DNA of 64,000 nucleotides from Flavobacterium sp. NG2 (GTDB taxonomy: Bacteria; Bacteroidota; Bacteroidia; Flavobacteriales; Flavobacteriaceae). Position 1 is the stretch's first letter. Each line of letters begins with the position of its first letter. The position numbers and the translations under genes were made by a program. The stretch spans positions 1,652,001 to 1,716,000 of the forward strand of contig NZ_CP139420.1 of assembly GCF_034119845.1 (NCBI RefSeq), in the 5' to 3' direction. Shown piece by piece: positions 43,555 through 52,407 of this stretch. The notes under the pieces are model-generated. The model did not search any database. It saw only the letters and a program-made list of their open reading frames with translations, and had not been told where the DNA came from.

Positions 43555-43562
43555 TATCTTTG
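43555..43562 (+). promoter_or_regulatory. mqo -7 box
   Basis: TATCTTTG, an exact TAnnTTTG match, 19 bp before the ATG at 43581. Confidence 0.65.
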
Positions 43563-43580
43563 CATTTTTAAAATTTTATT

Positions 43581-45074
43581 ATGCCTGATACAACCATACG
43601 TTCGAGTAGTGATGTAGTTCTTATTGGAGCTGGAATCATGAGTGCCACTCTTGGCTTAATTCTAAAAGAATTACAACCAGATTTAACTATTGATATTTAC
43701 GAAAGATTAGACAAAGCAGCTGCTGAAAGTTCTGATGCATGGAATAATGCAGGGACAGGTCATTCTGCTTTTTGTGAATTGAATTATACTCCTGAAGGAA
43801 AAAATGGAAGCATTGATCCTAAAAAAGCAATCAGTATTGCTGAATCTTTTGAGGTTTCTAGACAATTTTGGGCTTATTTAGTACAACAAGACAAAGTATC
43901 TTCTCCTGAAAATTTTATAAAAAGAATCCCTCATATTAGTTTTGTTTGGGGAGATAAAAATGTAGGCTATCTTAAGAAAAGATACGAAGCTTTACAGGCT
44001 AATCCGCTTTTCAAAGACATGCTGTATAGTGAGGATTTTTCTAAATTAAAAGAATGGATGCCTCTTGTGATGGAAGGTCGTAAAGAGTCGGAAAAAGTAG
44101 CTGGAACTACTATGGCTATTGGAACCGATGTTAATTTTGGGCAATTAACAAGAGATATGTTTGCTCATTTGGCAAAAATGAATGGAGTGAATATGTTTTT
44201 TAATCACGAGGTTAAAAAATTAAGACAAAGAGAGGATAAGTCATGGAGGATAAAAATTAAAAACTTAGCTAATGGAGTAACAAGAAAAGCTTACACTAAA
44301 TTTGTATTTATTGGTGCAGGTGGAGGTTCGTTACATTTATTAGAAAAAGCAGATATTCCTGAAGGAAAAGGTTTTGGTGGTTTCCCAGTAAGCGGACAAT
44401 GGTTGAAATGTACTAATCCTGAGGTTATCGCACAACACGAATCAAAAGTGTATGGAAAAGCGAGCGTAGGTGCGCCGCCTATGTCTGTTCCTCATATTGA
44501 TTCAAGAATGATTAATGGAGAGAAGCAATTATTGTTTGGTCCTTTTGCTGGTTTTTCAACTCGATTCTTGAAAAATGGTAAATATTCTGATTTACCAAAA
44601 TCGATTCAATTAGACAATATTGTTCCTATGGTGATTGCGGGATATAAAAATATTCCATTAACTAAATATTTGATTGAGCAAGTTAGACAATCTCCTGAAG
44701 ATAGAATGAAAGCGTTGAGAGAATATGTTCCAGGAGCAAAATCATCAGATTGGGTTCTAGAACGCGCTGGGCAAAGAGTTCAAGTAATCAAGAAAGATGA
44801 AAAAGAAGGCGGAAAATTAGAATTTGGAACCGAGGTAATTACTTCTGGTGACGGAACCTTATCTGTTTTATTAGGTGCTTCTCCGGGTGCTTCAACAGCG
44901 GTTTCTATTATGATAGATGTGATAGGAAGATGTTACAAGGAGCAAATGAAAACGGCTGAATGGCAACAAAAGTTCAAAGAAATGATTCCTTCTTACGGTC
45001 AGGCTTTAAATGAGAATCCTGATTTATTAGAAAAAATTAGAAAAGAAACGGCTGAAGTTTTGAAGCTAAAATAA
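43581..45074 (+). CDS. mqo: Malate:quinone oxidoreductase
   Basis: A 497-aa FAD-dependent, membrane-associated TCA enzyme that oxidises malate to oxaloacetate and reduces quinone. It has the dinucleotide motif VLIGAGIMSATLG (near residue 13-25), WNNAGTGHSA, FIGAGGGSLHLLE, and a C-terminal LLGASPGASTAVSIM. All match the Mqo family in order and length. It is monocistronic between a -7 box and a bidirectional terminator. Confidence 0.96.
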   Translation: MPDTTIRSSSDVVLIGAGIMSATLGLILKELQPDLTIDIYERLDKAAAESSDAWNNAGTGHSAFCELNYTPEGKNGSIDPKKAISIAESFEVSRQFWAYLVQQDKVSSPENFIKRIPHISFVWGDKNVGYLKKRYEALQANPLFKDMLYSEDFSKLKEWMPLVMEGRKESEKVAGTTMAIGTDVNFGQLTRDMFAHLAKMNGVNMFFNHEVKKLRQREDKSWRIKIKNLANGVTRKAYTKFVFIGAGGGSLHLLEKADIPEGKGFGGFPVSGQWLKCTNPEVIAQHESKVYGKASVGAPPMSVPHIDSRMINGEKQLLFGPFAGFSTRFLKNGKYSDLPKSIQLDNIVPMVIAGYKNIPLTKYLIEQVRQSPEDRMKALREYVPGAKSSDWVLERAGQRVQVIKKDEKEGGKLEFGTEVITSGDGTLSVLLGASPGASTAVSIMIDVIGRCYKEQMKTAEWQQKFKEMIPSYGQALNENPDLLEKIRKETAEVLKLK

Positions 45075-45100
45075 TAGAATTATTACCTAGTAATAGTTGT

Positions 45101-45131
45101 AAATCCCATTAGTTGTAGGCTAATGGGATTT
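45101..45131. terminator. Bidirectional terminator (mqo / FUSC)
   Basis: A perfect 12-bp stem AAATCCCATTAG (45101-45112) with CTAATGGGATTT (45120-45131). The FUSC stop codon lies inside the right arm. Confidence 0.9.
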
Positions 45132-47354
45132 TTTATAGGTATCTATTAACTGTTTTGTTGTTTTAACAATAGTATCTGATAAGTTGTTGAGCCAAATCAG
45201 CTGTTCAATAACAAGTTGTACTTCTTGCATTTTAAGTAAAAACGACATTTCGTTTAGGTCGTGTTCTGTATTTAATTCTCTTGATTGAATATTTTTTAAC
45301 TCGCTGAGATTCTCATTTGTTAAGTCGGCATCAGTTAAATCCTTTTTGCTTTCAACTGCGTTTTCTTTTAATAGTGAAATAGCAAAATCTAGTTTTTTAA
45401 TAATTTGCTCAATAGCCTTGTTGAAAGAATCTGAAGCTTTGGTGGTTTTGTGTGATTGTGTATACGTTCCTAAAGAAGCAGCTGATGATAATAGAGCATG
45501 ATTCAAAACAGTCAACTTGTAAAAAAGCGAGAGGTTGTTTTGTTTGGATTTAGGCTCTTGAAGCATTCGTTGGAATGACGCCATTAAATTACCCACTTCA
45601 ATAAAAGATGTATTTCGGGCTAATCGATAGGAGGGTGTTACGGCACCTTTGTTGTTGTATAAAACAGAAATCTCTTTGAGGTAATTGCGATTCGCTTCGA
45701 TGGATTTTTCTAAATATTCAGGGACATTGAAAAATTCCCAACTAGGCCAAAGGAAATAATTTGCTAAAATCGCTAAAATTGCTCCCACAATTGTGTCTAA
45801 AATGCGATACTGAATGAGGTTGTCCATATCCGGTGTCAAAATTGCGAAAATGAAAATGACATGAATAGTAATAAAGGTAGTGCCTATCTTATAATTGCTA
45901 GGGTTGAATGAAAAGCCTAAAATCATCGCTAGGATACACAAAACTCCTATGATAGTGGTGTTAGGGATTATAGATAGTAAACTAAAGGCAATAAATCCAC
46001 CGACTAGGGTTCCGATGAATCTGTGGTAGGTACGTTCTTTGGTTAGACCATAACCTGGTCTCATAATAACGACAATGGTTAGTATAATCCAATAAACGTT
46101 TTGAAATGGGAGAACTTTTCCTATCATATAACCGATAAGAATAGTAATCGTAATTCGGACTGAATGTCTGAAGATAGTTGATGAAAAACTAAAATTTTCT
46201 ATCAAGGTATTAATTGGGTAATAGTGATGTTGTATTAGTTTTTCTAAGTCTTTGTCTCTTCCGTTTAAGTCTTTAAGTTGTACGGTTTTGGTAAAGGCTC
46301 TTTCTAATATTTTTATTTTTTCGACTTGTTTTTCGGCATAATCAAGCATTGTTGTAAGCATTAAAACACCTTCAATAGATTTGGTTTTGCCCAAATCATT
46401 TTTGTATTGTTGAATAGCGTCTTTATAATGATGTAAATCTTCAATTAAGTTGAGCTTTGATTTATAAGGTGTTTTGTTTAGAATACTAGCAGATAAATGC
46501 TTTAAACTTTTGGCAAGATTGTAGGCTAAATTTTGGTACGTAATTAAAACGATTGGATGGTTGTCAAATTTTTGATGTAATTTATTATGGTCGAAAGATG
46601 TTGAAAGGGCTAGTTCCATGATTTCGACCAAGGAAATAAAGGACAGTAGCATCTTTCGGTTTTGATTGGAGGAACCATAATTTGTTCTGTTCCTGACAAG
46701 GATATCTCTAATGTTTTCGTGAATGGTATTTAGTTCAACTTGTACCTGTAATTGTTTTTTGGTGATGTCTTTCCTATTTGAATTAAGTTCCCACAAATCT
46801 CCTCTTAGCTTTAAATAGGAAGAGGTGTGTGACATGCATTCCGCTATTTGTAATTCGATATAACGATTTGGACGGATGTAGTGAAACAAAATAGAAATGA
46901 TCAAATAAAAGAGTCCGCCGCTTAGCAATAGTCCTGCATGCTTTAAGATTTCCTCAAAACCAGTATTCAAATGGGAAAAAGATAGTGAAATTGAGAGTAG
47001 GCCAGAGAAAGCGACCATAGTGGCACGTTGGTCGTAAACGGCTAACATTGAGACTAAAAAGATTAGACCTGTTAAAACAGGATAAAAAATCAAGGGATAG
47101 GGATGGGATAAATTGATGATTAAATTAACTCCCGAAACAATTAAACTAGTGACAACTAATCCATTTATTTTGTGTTTAAGGTTGCTAGGAACATCACTTG
47201 GAAATACAAAAAAAGCACCTAGGGCTATGGTAATTCCAATTCTAATATTGCCTAAGTAATTAAAAAGCAAAACCGAAAAGACACCTGCTATCGTTATTTT
47301 TAAGGCATTTGTGAAATTAGTACTGTCTTTGAATTTCTGTATTTTAGAAATCAT
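45120..47354 (-). CDS. FUSC family membrane protein (YccS-like)
   Basis: A 744-aa protein with two hydrophobic blocks of several TM helices (about residues 15-160 and 395-530) separated by long cytoplasmic helical regions. The second block has PFQNVYWIILTIVVIMRPGYGLTKERTYHRFIGTLVGG, shown by its key RPGYG-x6-R-x3-G-T pattern, which is diagnostic of the FUSC/YccS/aromatic-acid exporter group. The transported compound is unknown. A TACTTTTG box precedes the gene. Confidence 0.85.
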   Translation of the reverse strand: MISKIQKFKDSTNFTNALKITIAGVFSVLLFNYLGNIRIGITIALGAFFVFPSDVPSNLKHKINGLVVTSLIVSGVNLIINLSHPYPLIFYPVLTGLIFLVSMLAVYDQRATMVAFSGLLSISLSFSHLNTGFEEILKHAGLLLSGGLFYLIISILFHYIRPNRYIELQIAECMSHTSSYLKLRGDLWELNSNRKDITKKQLQVQVELNTIHENIRDILVRNRTNYGSSNQNRKMLLSFISLVEIMELALSTSFDHNKLHQKFDNHPIVLITYQNLAYNLAKSLKHLSASILNKTPYKSKLNLIEDLHHYKDAIQQYKNDLGKTKSIEGVLMLTTMLDYAEKQVEKIKILERAFTKTVQLKDLNGRDKDLEKLIQHHYYPINTLIENFSFSSTIFRHSVRITITILIGYMIGKVLPFQNVYWIILTIVVIMRPGYGLTKERTYHRFIGTLVGGFIAFSLLSIIPNTTIIGVLCILAMILGFSFNPSNYKIGTTFITIHVIFIFAILTPDMDNLIQYRILDTIVGAILAILANYFLWPSWEFFNVPEYLEKSIEANRNYLKEISVLYNNKGAVTPSYRLARNTSFIEVGNLMASFQRMLQEPKSKQNNLSLFYKLTVLNHALLSSAASLGTYTQSHKTTKASDSFNKAIEQIIKKLDFAISLLKENAVESKKDLTDADLTNENLSELKNIQSRELNTEHDLNEMSFLLKMQEVQLVIEQLIWLNNLSDTIVKTTKQLIDTYKKSH

Positions 47355-47372
47355 AATATTAAGGAATAATTA

Positions 47373-47380
47373 CAAAAGTA
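47373..47380 (-). promoter_or_regulatory. -7 box of the FUSC gene
   Basis: The reverse strand reads TACTTTTG, an exact TAnnTTTG match, 18 bp before the ATG. Confidence 0.5.
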
Positions 47381-47483
47381 TGAATTGTTCGATGGATAAG
47401 TAATAAAATTGAAGATAGAAATTGAGAAATTGTTAAAAAGTGTCAATTATATACTAGAGAATAGTCCTTGTCTATTTTTTTAC

Positions 47484-47491
47484 TATTTTTG
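47484..47491 (+). promoter_or_regulatory. def -7 box
   Basis: TATTTTTG, an exact TAnnTTTG match, 64 bp before the ATG at 47556. The nearest TTG upstream is only 13 bp away, so the -33 element is unclear. Confidence 0.5.
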
Positions 47492-47555
47492 CCATCCATG
47501 CCGAATTTAGGTTGATTGAATTCATAGTGTGTGGAATAAAATTAAAAAAATAACA

Positions 47556-48143
47556 ATGATTTTACCAATTATAGGTTACGGTGATCCAGTATTGAGAAAA
47601 GTAGGAGCAGCAATTACACCTGAATATCCTAATTTGAAGGAAACAATTGCGAATATGTACGAAACAATGTATAATGCATCTGGAGTAGGACTAGCAGCGC
47701 CACAGGTTGGATTGGCATTGCGATTGTTTGTAGTTGATACAACACCATTTAGTGATGATGAAGATCTTGATGCAGCTGAACAAAATAAAATGAAAGGCTT
47801 CAAAAGAACTTTTATCAATGCTAAAATGATCAAGGAAGATGGAGAAGAATGGGTTTTTAATGAAGGTTGTTTGAGTATTCCAGATGTTCGTGAAGATGTT
47901 TATCGCAATGAAAGAATCACTATTGAATATTGTGAAGAAGATTTTGTGGTAAAAACAGAAGTTTTTGACGGTTTGATTGCGAGAGTAATCCAACATGAAT
48001 ACGATCATATTGAAGGAATTTTGTTTACGGATAAAATATCATCTTTAAAAAAGCGTTTGATTCAGAAAAAACTAAAAAATATCTTAGAAGGAAAAACGTT
48101 CCAAGATTACAGAATGAAGTTTTTTGGTAAAAAAGGAAGGTAG
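47556..48143 (+). CDS. def: Peptide deformylase
   Basis: A 195-aa metalloenzyme that removes the formyl group from nascent N-formylmethionine. All three motifs are present: GVGLAAPQVG (43-52), EGCLSIP (103-109, metal Cys105) and QHEYDHIEG (146-154, metal His147/His151 and catalytic Glu148). ATG 47556 is chosen; an upstream GTG would add nine residues outside the family pattern. It heads a def-DUF5606-mazG run on one strand. Confidence 0.97.
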   Translation: MILPIIGYGDPVLRKVGAAITPEYPNLKETIANMYETMYNASGVGLAAPQVGLALRLFVVDTTPFSDDEDLDAAEQNKMKGFKRTFINAKMIKEDGEEWVFNEGCLSIPDVREDVYRNERITIEYCEEDFVVKTEVFDGLIARVIQHEYDHIEGILFTDKISSLKKRLIQKKLKNILEGKTFQDYRMKFFGKKGR

Positions 48144-48205
48144 ATTTTTATTCTTTCGAGCATCGTAGTTAAAAAGAAATATTAAAATAAGTAAAAAATA
48201 TAAAA

Positions 48206-48682
48206 ATGAATTTAGAAAAAATATTATCTATTTCTGGGAAACCAGGTTTATATGTATTAAGAGTACAAACTCGTAGTGGTTTTGTAGCAGAGTCATTATC
48301 AGATGGAAAAAAAATAACAGTAAGCTTAAAAAGTAATGTGAGTTTGTTGTCAGAGATTTCTATTTACACTTATGATGGAGAAACACCATTAACTGAAATT
48401 ATGACTCTAATTGCAGCAAAACATGAAAACGGACCTGCTATTTCTCATAAAGAAGATAATGCTACTTTGTTAGCTTATTTTAAAGAAATTTTGCCTACTT
48501 ATGATGAAGATAGAGTATATGCTTCAGATGTAAAGAAAATTTTAAACTGGTACAATACGTTACAAGCAAAAGGATTGGTAGTTGCTGAAGCTCCTAAAGC
48601 AGAAGAAACAGCTGAGGCAGCTGTTGAAGCTGATGTGCCAGTGGCTGAAGCTCCAAAGAAAACTAAAAAAGTAAAAGAGTAA
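48206..48682 (+). CDS. DUF5606 family protein
   Basis: A 158-aa protein starting MNLEKILSISGKPGLYVL. An N-terminal beta-rich domain (RTRSGFVAESLSDGKKI) is followed by a helical part and an Ala/Glu-rich tail ending in KKTKKVKE. This matches DUF5606, a Bacteroidota family usually found between def and mazG. It is soluble with no signal peptide, and its function is unknown. A strong terminator follows. Confidence 0.82.
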   Translation: MNLEKILSISGKPGLYVLRVQTRSGFVAESLSDGKKITVSLKSNVSLLSEISIYTYDGETPLTEIMTLIAAKHENGPAISHKEDNATLLAYFKEILPTYDEDRVYASDVKKILNWYNTLQAKGLVVAEAPKAEETAEAAVEADVPVAEAPKKTKKVKE

Positions 48683-48702
48683 AATCTTATTCCTTTAGAA
48701 AT

Positions 48703-48737
48703 AAATCCTGCAATCTTAAATTGAGATTGCAGGATTT
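48703..48737 (+). terminator. Terminator after the DUF5606 gene
   Basis: A perfect 14-bp stem AAATCCTGCAATCT (48703-48716) with its complement at 48724-48737, ending in T-rich sequence. Confidence 0.9.
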
Positions 48738-48763
48738 CTTATTTTTACGCAAAACCTATTTTG

Positions 48764-49537
48764 ATGAACACACGAGAAACCCAATTAAAAGCTTTTGATC
48801 GATTATTGACCATTATGGATGAATTGCGTGAGCAATGTCCTTGGGACAAAAAGCAAACTATGCAAAGCCTTCGGCATCTCACCATTGAAGAAACTTATGA
48901 ACTAGGTGATGCTATCTTGGATAATGATTTGAATGAAGTCAAAAAAGAATTAGGTGACTTACTATTACATATTGTTTTCTATGCTAAAATAGGAAGTGAG
49001 ACCAAGGATTTTGATATGGCTGATGTATGTAATGATATTTGTGAAAAGCTGATTCATCGTCATCCTCATATTTATAGTGATACAGTAGTGAAAGACGAAG
49101 AGGAAGTCAAACAGAATTGGGAAAAACTAAAACTCAAAGAAGGGAAAAAATCCGTTTTGGAAGGTGTACCAAGGAGTTTACCGGCCTTAGTAAAAGCGAG
49201 CCGAATTCAAGATAAAGTAAAAGGAGTAGGTTTTGATTGGGAGGAGCCACAACAGGTTTGGGAAAAAGTGCAAGAAGAGTTGGCTGAATTGCAAGTCGAA
49301 GTAGCTTCAGGTAATCAAGATAAAATGGAAGCCGAATTTGGTGACGTTTTGTTTTCCATGATCAATTACGCCCGCTTTTTGAATATCAACCCTGAGGATG
49401 CCTTAGAACGAACCAATAAAAAATTCATTAAGCGTTTTCAATACCTAGAAAGCAAAGCTGGCGAATTAGGGAAGCCACTAATGGATATGACTTTGGCTGA
49501 AATGGATGTTTTCTGGGAAGAAGCTAAGAGACTTTAA
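48764..49537 (+). CDS. mazG: Nucleoside triphosphate pyrophosphohydrolase MazG
   Basis: A 257-aa tandem MazG enzyme that hydrolyses NTPs to NMP and PPi. The first domain has CPWDKKQT, LTIEETYELGDAI and KKELGDLLLHIVFYAKI with the metal-binding Glu/Asp set. The second repeats the pattern in EELAELQVEV and EAEFGDVLFSMINYARF. ATG 48764 is preferred to a TTG one codon earlier. Length is typical. Confidence 0.95.
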   Translation: MNTRETQLKAFDRLLTIMDELREQCPWDKKQTMQSLRHLTIEETYELGDAILDNDLNEVKKELGDLLLHIVFYAKIGSETKDFDMADVCNDICEKLIHRHPHIYSDTVVKDEEEVKQNWEKLKLKEGKKSVLEGVPRSLPALVKASRIQDKVKGVGFDWEEPQQVWEKVQEELAELQVEVASGNQDKMEAEFGDVLFSMINYARFLNINPEDALERTNKKFIKRFQYLESKAGELGKPLMDMTLAEMDVFWEEAKRL

Positions 49538-49581
49538 AACTAATGAAGTTACAATAAAACAAAACATTTTTTTTCCATTAA

Positions 49582-49616
49582 AATTAAGAAAAGTTAAGTC
49601 TTAACTTTTCTTAATT
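49582..49616. terminator. Long inverted repeat after mazG
   Basis: AATTAAGAAAAGTTAAG (49582-49598) pairs perfectly with 49600-49616. A T-run follows on the forward strand. The left arm matches the loop of the SDR terminator at 23128-23143. Confidence 0.75.
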
Positions 49617-49649
49617 TCTTCTTTTTTAAATACCGTAAAGGTCTTTATT

Positions 49650-49679
49650 GGAATTTGGGATTTAAAAAATTTGGAATTT
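49650..49679. repeat. GGAATTTGGGATTT/TTTGGAATTT words
   Basis: Reverse-complement words of the AAATCCC/AAATTCC units at 19851-19923, here between mazG and the sulfatase 3' end. Confidence 0.6.
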
Positions 49680-49684
49680 CTCTT

Positions 49685-51028
49685 TTATAAGTTCGTTTTC
49701 AAGAGCCTAAGCTGTGTGAGATTTTGTTGAGCTTCAGTATTTGAGGTGTTTGATATTAGATTGTTTTGCTCAAAAGGATCAGTGCTAAGTTTGAATAAAT
49801 ATTCCGTTCCGTTTTCTAAGTGAATGAGTTTGTAATTAGTATTTCTGATGGTATAGCCATCAGTAGAAGGGGAGGATTGGCCAAATTGCTCCGTATAAAC
49901 ATAGGTTCTTTTTGAAGCATTCGCATTGGAGAAAAGTGGAGAAATGCTAATTCCATCCATATAATTTCCGTTTCCAGCTCCTGCAATTTCAGCAAAAGTG
50001 GGAAATAAATCCTGTGCTTGTACTAAGGCAGTTTCAACTACATTTTTTCGCGTTACGTTTTTACCGCTAATAATCAAAGGTGTGTTAATTCCGCCTTGAA
50101 AAAGAGTACTTTTTGTACCATTAGCAGTGTAAGGAGCTTGGGCAACTTGTCCAGGTGTACCATTGTCTCCCATAATGACAAAAACGGTGTTTTCTTTTTG
50201 TGTTGGAGTAAGGGATGAGATTAAGCGACCAATTTCTTTATCCATTGCCTCAATAGCAGCTAAATAATAGGTGTAGCGGTTGGCATTTATAGTAGCCGTA
50301 TTATCAGATAATGATTGATTCGAAATTAGATTCAAAGGTGGTCTATGAAAAGGAGTATGGGGCGCATTAAAAGCTAACCATAAAAAGAAAGGTTTGCTTT
50401 GTTGTTTTATCCAATTCACAGAACTGTCTACTAATTGCGTAGTGGCATAAGTTGTTACAGTTTGTTGTGTTCCATTTGTTGTTTGAGTCCAATTATAATA
50501 ATCTTGGACAGCTCCAGTTAAAATTCCAGAGAAATAATTGATTCCAAAGCTTTCAGGGGCGGTCAAATTATTGTTGGCGCTTACATGCCATTTTCCCACC
50601 AAAGCAGTTGCATATTTATTAGCTGTTTTATCATTAATATATTTTTGGATAATTGTTTCAGTCGATTGTAAAGTAGCGGTAGGAGGTATTTGTACGCCTC
50701 CAAGTCCTGTTCTAAAGCTATATTTTCCTGTTAGTATTGACGCTCTTGTAGGTGTGCATACTGGATTAGTCCAGAAATTAATAAAGCTAATTCCATCCTT
50801 AGCCAAAGCATCAATATTTGGTGTGGTTGCTTTTGTTCCTGTAATTCCAGGGTAATTTCCAAAAACATCCCAACCCATATCATCAATCAAAATAAAAATA
50901 ATATTAGGGGTAGTTGTAGGTGAGACTGTAATAGGTGTTGTGCCAGAATCGTTTTGGCTACTAGAACAAGAGGTCACGGATTGTGCTAAAAGCAAAGAAG
51001 TAATTATAAGAGGAAGTAAATATTTCAT
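49685..51028 (-). CDS. S1-family sulfatase, lipoprotein
   Basis: A 447-aa formylglycine-dependent sulfatase. The signal and lipobox end at VTSC (Cys21), so it is probably anchored on the cell envelope. The metal ligands D49-D50 (LIDDMG) and the modification motif CTPTR (Cys91, to be oxidised to formylglycine) are followed by GKWHVS and FLWLAFNAPHTPFH. It removes sulfate esters, probably from polysaccharides or glycosaminoglycans. The substrate is unknown and no lyase adjoins it. An anaerobic maturase (anSME) must be encoded elsewhere. A remnant of a second sulfatase lies upstream. Confidence 0.9.
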   Translation of the reverse strand: MKYLLPLIITSLLLAQSVTSCSSSQNDSGTTPITVSPTTTPNIIFILIDDMGWDVFGNYPGITGTKATTPNIDALAKDGISFINFWTNPVCTPTRASILTGKYSFRTGLGGVQIPPTATLQSTETIIQKYINDKTANKYATALVGKWHVSANNNLTAPESFGINYFSGILTGAVQDYYNWTQTTNGTQQTVTTYATTQLVDSSVNWIKQQSKPFFLWLAFNAPHTPFHRPPLNLISNQSLSDNTATINANRYTYYLAAIEAMDKEIGRLISSLTPTQKENTVFVIMGDNGTPGQVAQAPYTANGTKSTLFQGGINTPLIISGKNVTRKNVVETALVQAQDLFPTFAEIAGAGNGNYMDGISISPLFSNANASKRTYVYTEQFGQSSPSTDGYTIRNTNYKLIHLENGTEYLFKLSTDPFEQNNLISNTSNTEAQQNLTQLRLLKTNL

Positions 51029-51117
51029 AATGCAGATAGTGTTTTTATATTGATTTATAGTGTCCTAATTTTATGATTTAGCTATAGAATAGCTACGAAA
51101 GTTAGCTTTTTTTAAGT

Positions 51118-51252
51118 TTAGAACTTATAAACTCCTTTTATAAGCTTTAAGAGGTTCAGATTTTCTTGAGCCTCAATAGATAAATGGTGTGGAATTAAAT
51201 TGAATTTTTCATTTATATTTTTTATAAATTCCTTAATACGTTTTCTCTTTGA
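51118..51252 (-). pseudogene. Sulfatase C-terminal remnant
   Basis: The reverse strand from 51252 to the TAA at 51118-51120 reads about 44 codons, including NLIPHHLSIEAQENLNLLKL. This lines up with the C terminus of the intact neighbouring sulfatase (NLISNTSNTEAQQNLTQLRL). No start or upstream domains remain; a stop lies just before it. It is too short to be a gene. Confidence 0.6.
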
Positions 51253-51336
51253 CTAGTAGGTACTAAAATAGTTTAATTGCTTCGATTAAATAAAGAGGAA
51301 GTACGTTTCATATCATCAAATGAGGTTTTAAAAGTA

Positions 51337-51344
51337 TATTTTTG
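51337..51344 (+). promoter_or_regulatory. -7 box of the alpha/beta hydrolase gene
   Basis: TATTTTTG, an exact TAnnTTTG match, 16 bp before the preferred TTG start at 51361. Transcription from here could not include the longer ORF start at 51277. Confidence 0.6.
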
Positions 51345-51360
51345 CAAAAAAAAGAATCAA

Positions 51361-52182
51361 TTGATAAACTATATTATTTACGAAAACAAGACCTCAGATG
51401 AATGGGTGACTTTTGTTCATGGTGCTGGAGGAAGTTCGTCTATTTGGTTCAAACAAATTAGAGATTTTAAAAAAGATTACAATCTATTGCTATTGGATCT
51501 TCGTGGTCATGGAGATTCAAAAAAGGGAAATGAATATGCTACGGAAAAACAATATACGTTTTCAGCCATAGCGAATGATATTCTGGAAGTATTGGACTTT
51601 CTTAAAATCGAAAAATCTCATTTTGTAGGGATTTCATTGGGTACTATATTGATTAGGCAACTAGCAGAAATGCACCCTCAACGTGTTCAGTGTATGATTT
51701 TGGGAGGTGCTATTTTAAAATTGAATCTGCGCTCTCAAATTTTAATGAAATTAGGGAATATGTTTAAATATGTTTTGCCATACTTAATACTTTACCGCTT
51801 TTTTGCTTTTGTGATTATGCCCAAAAAAAATCACAAACAAGCGCGTCTCATTTTTATAAATGAAGCTAAAAAATTATACCAAAAAGAATTTATAAAATGG
51901 TTCAAACTGACAGCAACGATTAATCCGCTGTTAAGAAGATTTCGACAAGAGGAACTAGATATTCCAGCCTTGTATGTGATGGGGGAAGAAGATTATATGT
52001 TTCTGCCTTATGTTATTCAGCAAGTAAAATTACATGCTAGAACGGCTAATCTAGTAGTAATAGCACACTCAGGTCATGTTGTAAATGTAGAGAAATCAAC
52101 TATGTTTAATGAAGTGGTTCTCTCTTTTTTGAGTCATAAAAAAAATGCCGACATCCAGAGGACGTCGGCATCTATTAACTAA
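51361..52182 (+). CDS. Alpha/beta hydrolase
   Basis: A 273-aa hydrolase from TTG 51361 (then INYIIYENK). It has the oxyanion-region HGAGGSS, LLLDLRGHGDS, the nucleophile elbow VGISLGT (Ser in G-x-S-x-G), a late Asp in YVMGEEDYM and His in AHSGHVVN. The start at 51361 follows the promoter box; the longer ORF (to 51277) would add 28 poorly conserved residues. Its last codons run through a terminator hairpin (52145-52171), so the C terminus KNADIQRTSASIN is hairpin-encoded. Substrate unknown. Confidence 0.82.
   Translation: MINYIIYENKTSDEWVTFVHGAGGSSSIWFKQIRDFKKDYNLLLLDLRGHGDSKKGNEYATEKQYTFSAIANDILEVLDFLKIEKSHFVGISLGTILIRQLAEMHPQRVQCMILGGAILKLNLRSQILMKLGNMFKYVLPYLILYRFFAFVIMPKKNHKQARLIFINEAKKLYQKEFIKWFKLTATINPLLRRFRQEELDIPALYVMGEEDYMFLPYVIQQVKLHARTANLVVIAHSGHVVNVEKSTMFNEVVLSFLSHKKNADIQRTSASIN
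52145..52171 (+). terminator. Terminator hairpin inside the end of the hydrolase CDS
   Basis: ATGCCGAC (52145-52152) pairs with GTCGGCAT (52164-52171), extendable by TCC/GGA past one mismatch. It lies before the stop codon (52180-52182). Confidence 0.65.
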
Positions 52183-52360
52183 CCAAAACCAAATAATAAA
52201 TAACCAATTCATTACATTGCAAAGATGCTTCAGAAAAGTAAGTAATGTTGTTAAAATTTAGTTATTACTTTGTTGGATATAAGTTAACTTTTTTAACAGC
52301 AACTATTTTTCTGCGTTAAGTATTTGAAGTGTAGTTGTTTGTGGTTTTGTGAAATAAAAA

Positions 52361-52381
52361 ATGCTAGCAAATTGCTAGCAT
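52361..52381 (-). terminator. Terminator of purU
   Basis: ATGCTAGCA (52361-52369) pairs with TGCTAGCAT (52373-52381), and a T-run follows on the reverse strand. Confidence 0.85.
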
Positions 52382-52407
52382 CTTTTATTCTTATGTTTGA
52401 TGAGGTA

